Positions 63,001 through 64,000 of a stretch of 64,000 nucleotides of DNA are shown piece by piece; position 1 is the first letter of the stretch, and each line of letters begins with the position of its first letter. Source of the stretch: Lysobacter_L cavernae (GTDB lineage Bacteria; Pseudomonadota; Gammaproteobacteria; Xanthomonadales; Xanthomonadaceae); NCBI RefSeq assembly GCF_042648505.1, contig NZ_JBHRXK010000003.1:310001-374000 (forward strand), read 5' to 3'. The notes below the pieces were generated by a model. The model was not told where the DNA came from. It made no database searches and worked only from the letters and a program-made list of their open reading frames with translations. A program made the position numbers and the translations under genes.

Positions 63001-63444
63001 ATGAGCGCGCCCCCGTTCCAGTTGCTGCAGCTCGATCACGTCGTGCTGCGCGTGCGCGATGTCGCCGGCATGGTTGGCTTTTACTGCGGCGTGCTTGGCT
63101 GCCGCGTCGAACGCCGACAGGACGGGATCGGTCTGGTGCAGCTGCGTGCCGGTCATTCACTGATCGACCTGGTCGACGTCAACGGCAAGATCGGCCGCCA
63201 CGGCGGCGCGGCACCGGGGGCGGAGGCGCACAACATGGACCACCTGTGCCTGCGCGCCGAGCCGTTCGATCGCGAGGCGATCCTTGCGCACCTGCAAGCC
63301 CACGGCGTGCGCGTCGGCGAATTCGGTGCGCGCTACGGCGCCGAAGGCGAAGGGCCGTCGCAGTATCTCTATGACCCGGAAGGCAATCTGGTGGAGTTGA
63401 AGGGGCCGCCGGATGTGCCTGCCGATGCGTGTGCCATGACCTGA
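63001..63444 (+). CDS. VOC-family (glyoxalase-like) protein
   Basis: A 147-residue single VOC domain. L-D-H-V-V-L-R-V-R-D-V-A-G-M-V-G-F-Y is the first half with the metal His; H-N-M-D-H-L-C-L-R begins the second; the final Y-D-P-E-G-N-L-V-E-L holds the metal Glu. Family members isomerise, dioxygenate or bind toxins and drugs through a metal. The substrate is not predictable. ATG 63001 is used; ATG 62992 is an alternative. Confidence 0.85.
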   Translation: MSAPPFQLLQLDHVVLRVRDVAGMVGFYCGVLGCRVERRQDGIGLVQLRAGHSLIDLVDVNGKIGRHGGAAPGAEAHNMDHLCLRAEPFDREAILAHLQAHGVRVGEFGARYGAEGEGPSQYLYDPEGNLVELKGPPDVPADACAMT

Positions 63445-63485
63445 CAAGGCCTTCTGTTGCGCAGTGGCCGCCCTGCTTTTTTGCT

Positions 63486-63573
63486 CGTCATTCCCGCGCA
63501 GGCGGGAATCCAAGGACGCACGGTCGTCAAGGCCAGGCAACGTCCATGGATCCCCGCCTACGCGGGGATGACG
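63486..63573. repeat. Palindromic repeat CGTCATTCCCGCG...CGCGGGGATGACG
   Basis: The left arm CGTCATTCCCGCGCAGGCGG continues GAATCCA and the inverse right arm is TGGATCCCCGCC then TACGCGGGGATGACG. The full form of a family whose halves occur near 19628, 48816 and 58772, and in short form at 50418-50453. It fills most of the gap to the efflux gene. Confidence 0.85.
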
Positions 63574-63610
63574 ATTCTCTTCGTACCGTATTGACCGTCG
63601 CGGCCTAATA

Positions 63611-64000
63611 ATGTCGACATCCGCCAAACCACCCACGCTCTCCATCTCCATCCGCCGCCTGGCCCTGCTGCTCGGCGGCCTGGCGATGTTCGGGCCGTTC
63701 TCGATCGACACGATCTTTCCGGCCTTCCCGGCGATCGGCGCGCAGTTCGGCGCCGACAAGCTGGCGATGCAGCAGACCATCAGCGTGTACCTGGTGGCTT
63801 ACGCGGCGATGAGCATTGTCCACGGCCCGCTGTCGGACGCCATTGGCCGCCGCAAGGTGATCCTCGGCGGGCTCATCGTGTTCGCTGCCGCATCGGTCGG
63901 TTGTGCGCTGGCGAAAGACCTGCCGACGCTGCTGACGTTCCGCGCCCTGCAGGGCCTGTCCTCCGGCGTCGGCCTGATCGTCGGCCGTGCGGTGATCCGT
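63611..64000 (+). CDS. Bcr/CflA-type multidrug efflux transporter, N-terminal part
   Basis: An open frame of 130 codons from ATG 63611 running off the window. It has the start R-R-L-A-L-L-L-G-G-L-A-M-F-G-P, F-S-I-D-T-I-F-P-A-F-P, then the major facilitator loop G-P-L-S-D-A-I-G-R-R-K, and F-R-A-L-Q-G-L-S-S-G-V-G and G-R-A-V-I-R, all typical of the Bcr/CflA drug:H+ antiporter group. It acts in the inner membrane. The 3' part is missing. Confidence 0.88.
   Translation, partial: MSTSAKPPTLSISIRRLALLLGGLAMFGPFSIDTIFPAFPAIGAQFGADKLAMQQTISVYLVAYAAMSIVHGPLSDAIGRRKVILGGLIVFAAASVGCALAKDLPTLLTFRALQGLSSGVGLIVGRAVIR

Overview
The window is high-GC, gene-dense chromosomal DNA from a gammaproteobacterium, most likely of the Xanthomonadaceae/Lysobacteraceae (Lysobacter, Luteimonas or Stenotrophomonas neighbourhood). 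The reasons are the gene order pyrG-kdsA-eno-ftsB-ispD-ispF-truD followed by surE-pcm-yqaA-nlpD without rpoS, the order ftsH-folP-miaA-hfq-hflX-hflK-hflC-purA, an L1-like class B3 metallo-beta-lactamase, and many intergenic palindromes of the GTAGGAGCGGCTTCAGCCGC type. No rRNA, tRNA, CRISPR array, transposase or prophage gene was seen.

Region 1 (1-27.5 kb) is mixed accessory and housekeeping DNA. It holds a truncated GNAT gene, a solitary PDDEXK-like protein, a periplasmic cyclophilin, a histone H1-like Lys/Ala protein, a PadR regulator overlapping its membrane partner, an intracellular PHB depolymerase, HemJ, CorA with two small upstream genes, alkaline phosphatase, a dicarboxylate symporter, a NUDIX hydrolase coupled to the L1-like beta-lactamase, an FMN reductase coupled to a thioesterase, two NlpC/P60 peptidases, SlyD, a D-amino-acid dehydrogenase coupled to glutathione reductase, N-formylglutamate deformylase coupled to a YcaQ-type DNA glycosylase, and parE.

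Region 2 (27.7-38.7 kb) is a core run: CTP synthase, KDO-8-P synthase, enolase, FtsB, the MEP-pathway enzymes IspD and IspF, TruD, two paralogous mini-lipoproteins, an Smr protein, SurE, Pcm, YqaA and NlpD. Most adjacent genes overlap by 4 nt, so translation is probably coupled.

Region 3 (38.8-50.4 kb) holds a Mth938-like gene and yhbY, divergent from rlmE and ftsH, then folP, miaA, hfq, hflX, hflK, hflC, a DUF2065 gene and purA. HflK and HflC are the known membrane regulators of FtsH. The 518-bp gap between folP and miaA carries three gapless 103-nt units, each ending in a palindrome of DnaA-box-like sequence. This is the most unusual structure in the window.

Region 4 (50.4-64 kb) begins with a repeat-rich gap containing a duplicated segment of about 140 bp. 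Then come a conserved unknown gene, a single-chain MmeI-like restriction-modification enzyme, an M1 aminopeptidase, a relic of a BON-domain gene, a Yip1-like membrane protein, glycine dehydrogenase gcvP behind a tandem glycine riboswitch, a membrane protein, a VOC-fold protein and the start of a Bcr/CflA-type drug efflux gene. The restriction-modification gene has a nine-G run at the edge of its target-recognition region, and that region is clearly poorer in GC than the rest of the gene. This suggests domain exchange and possibly on/off switching.
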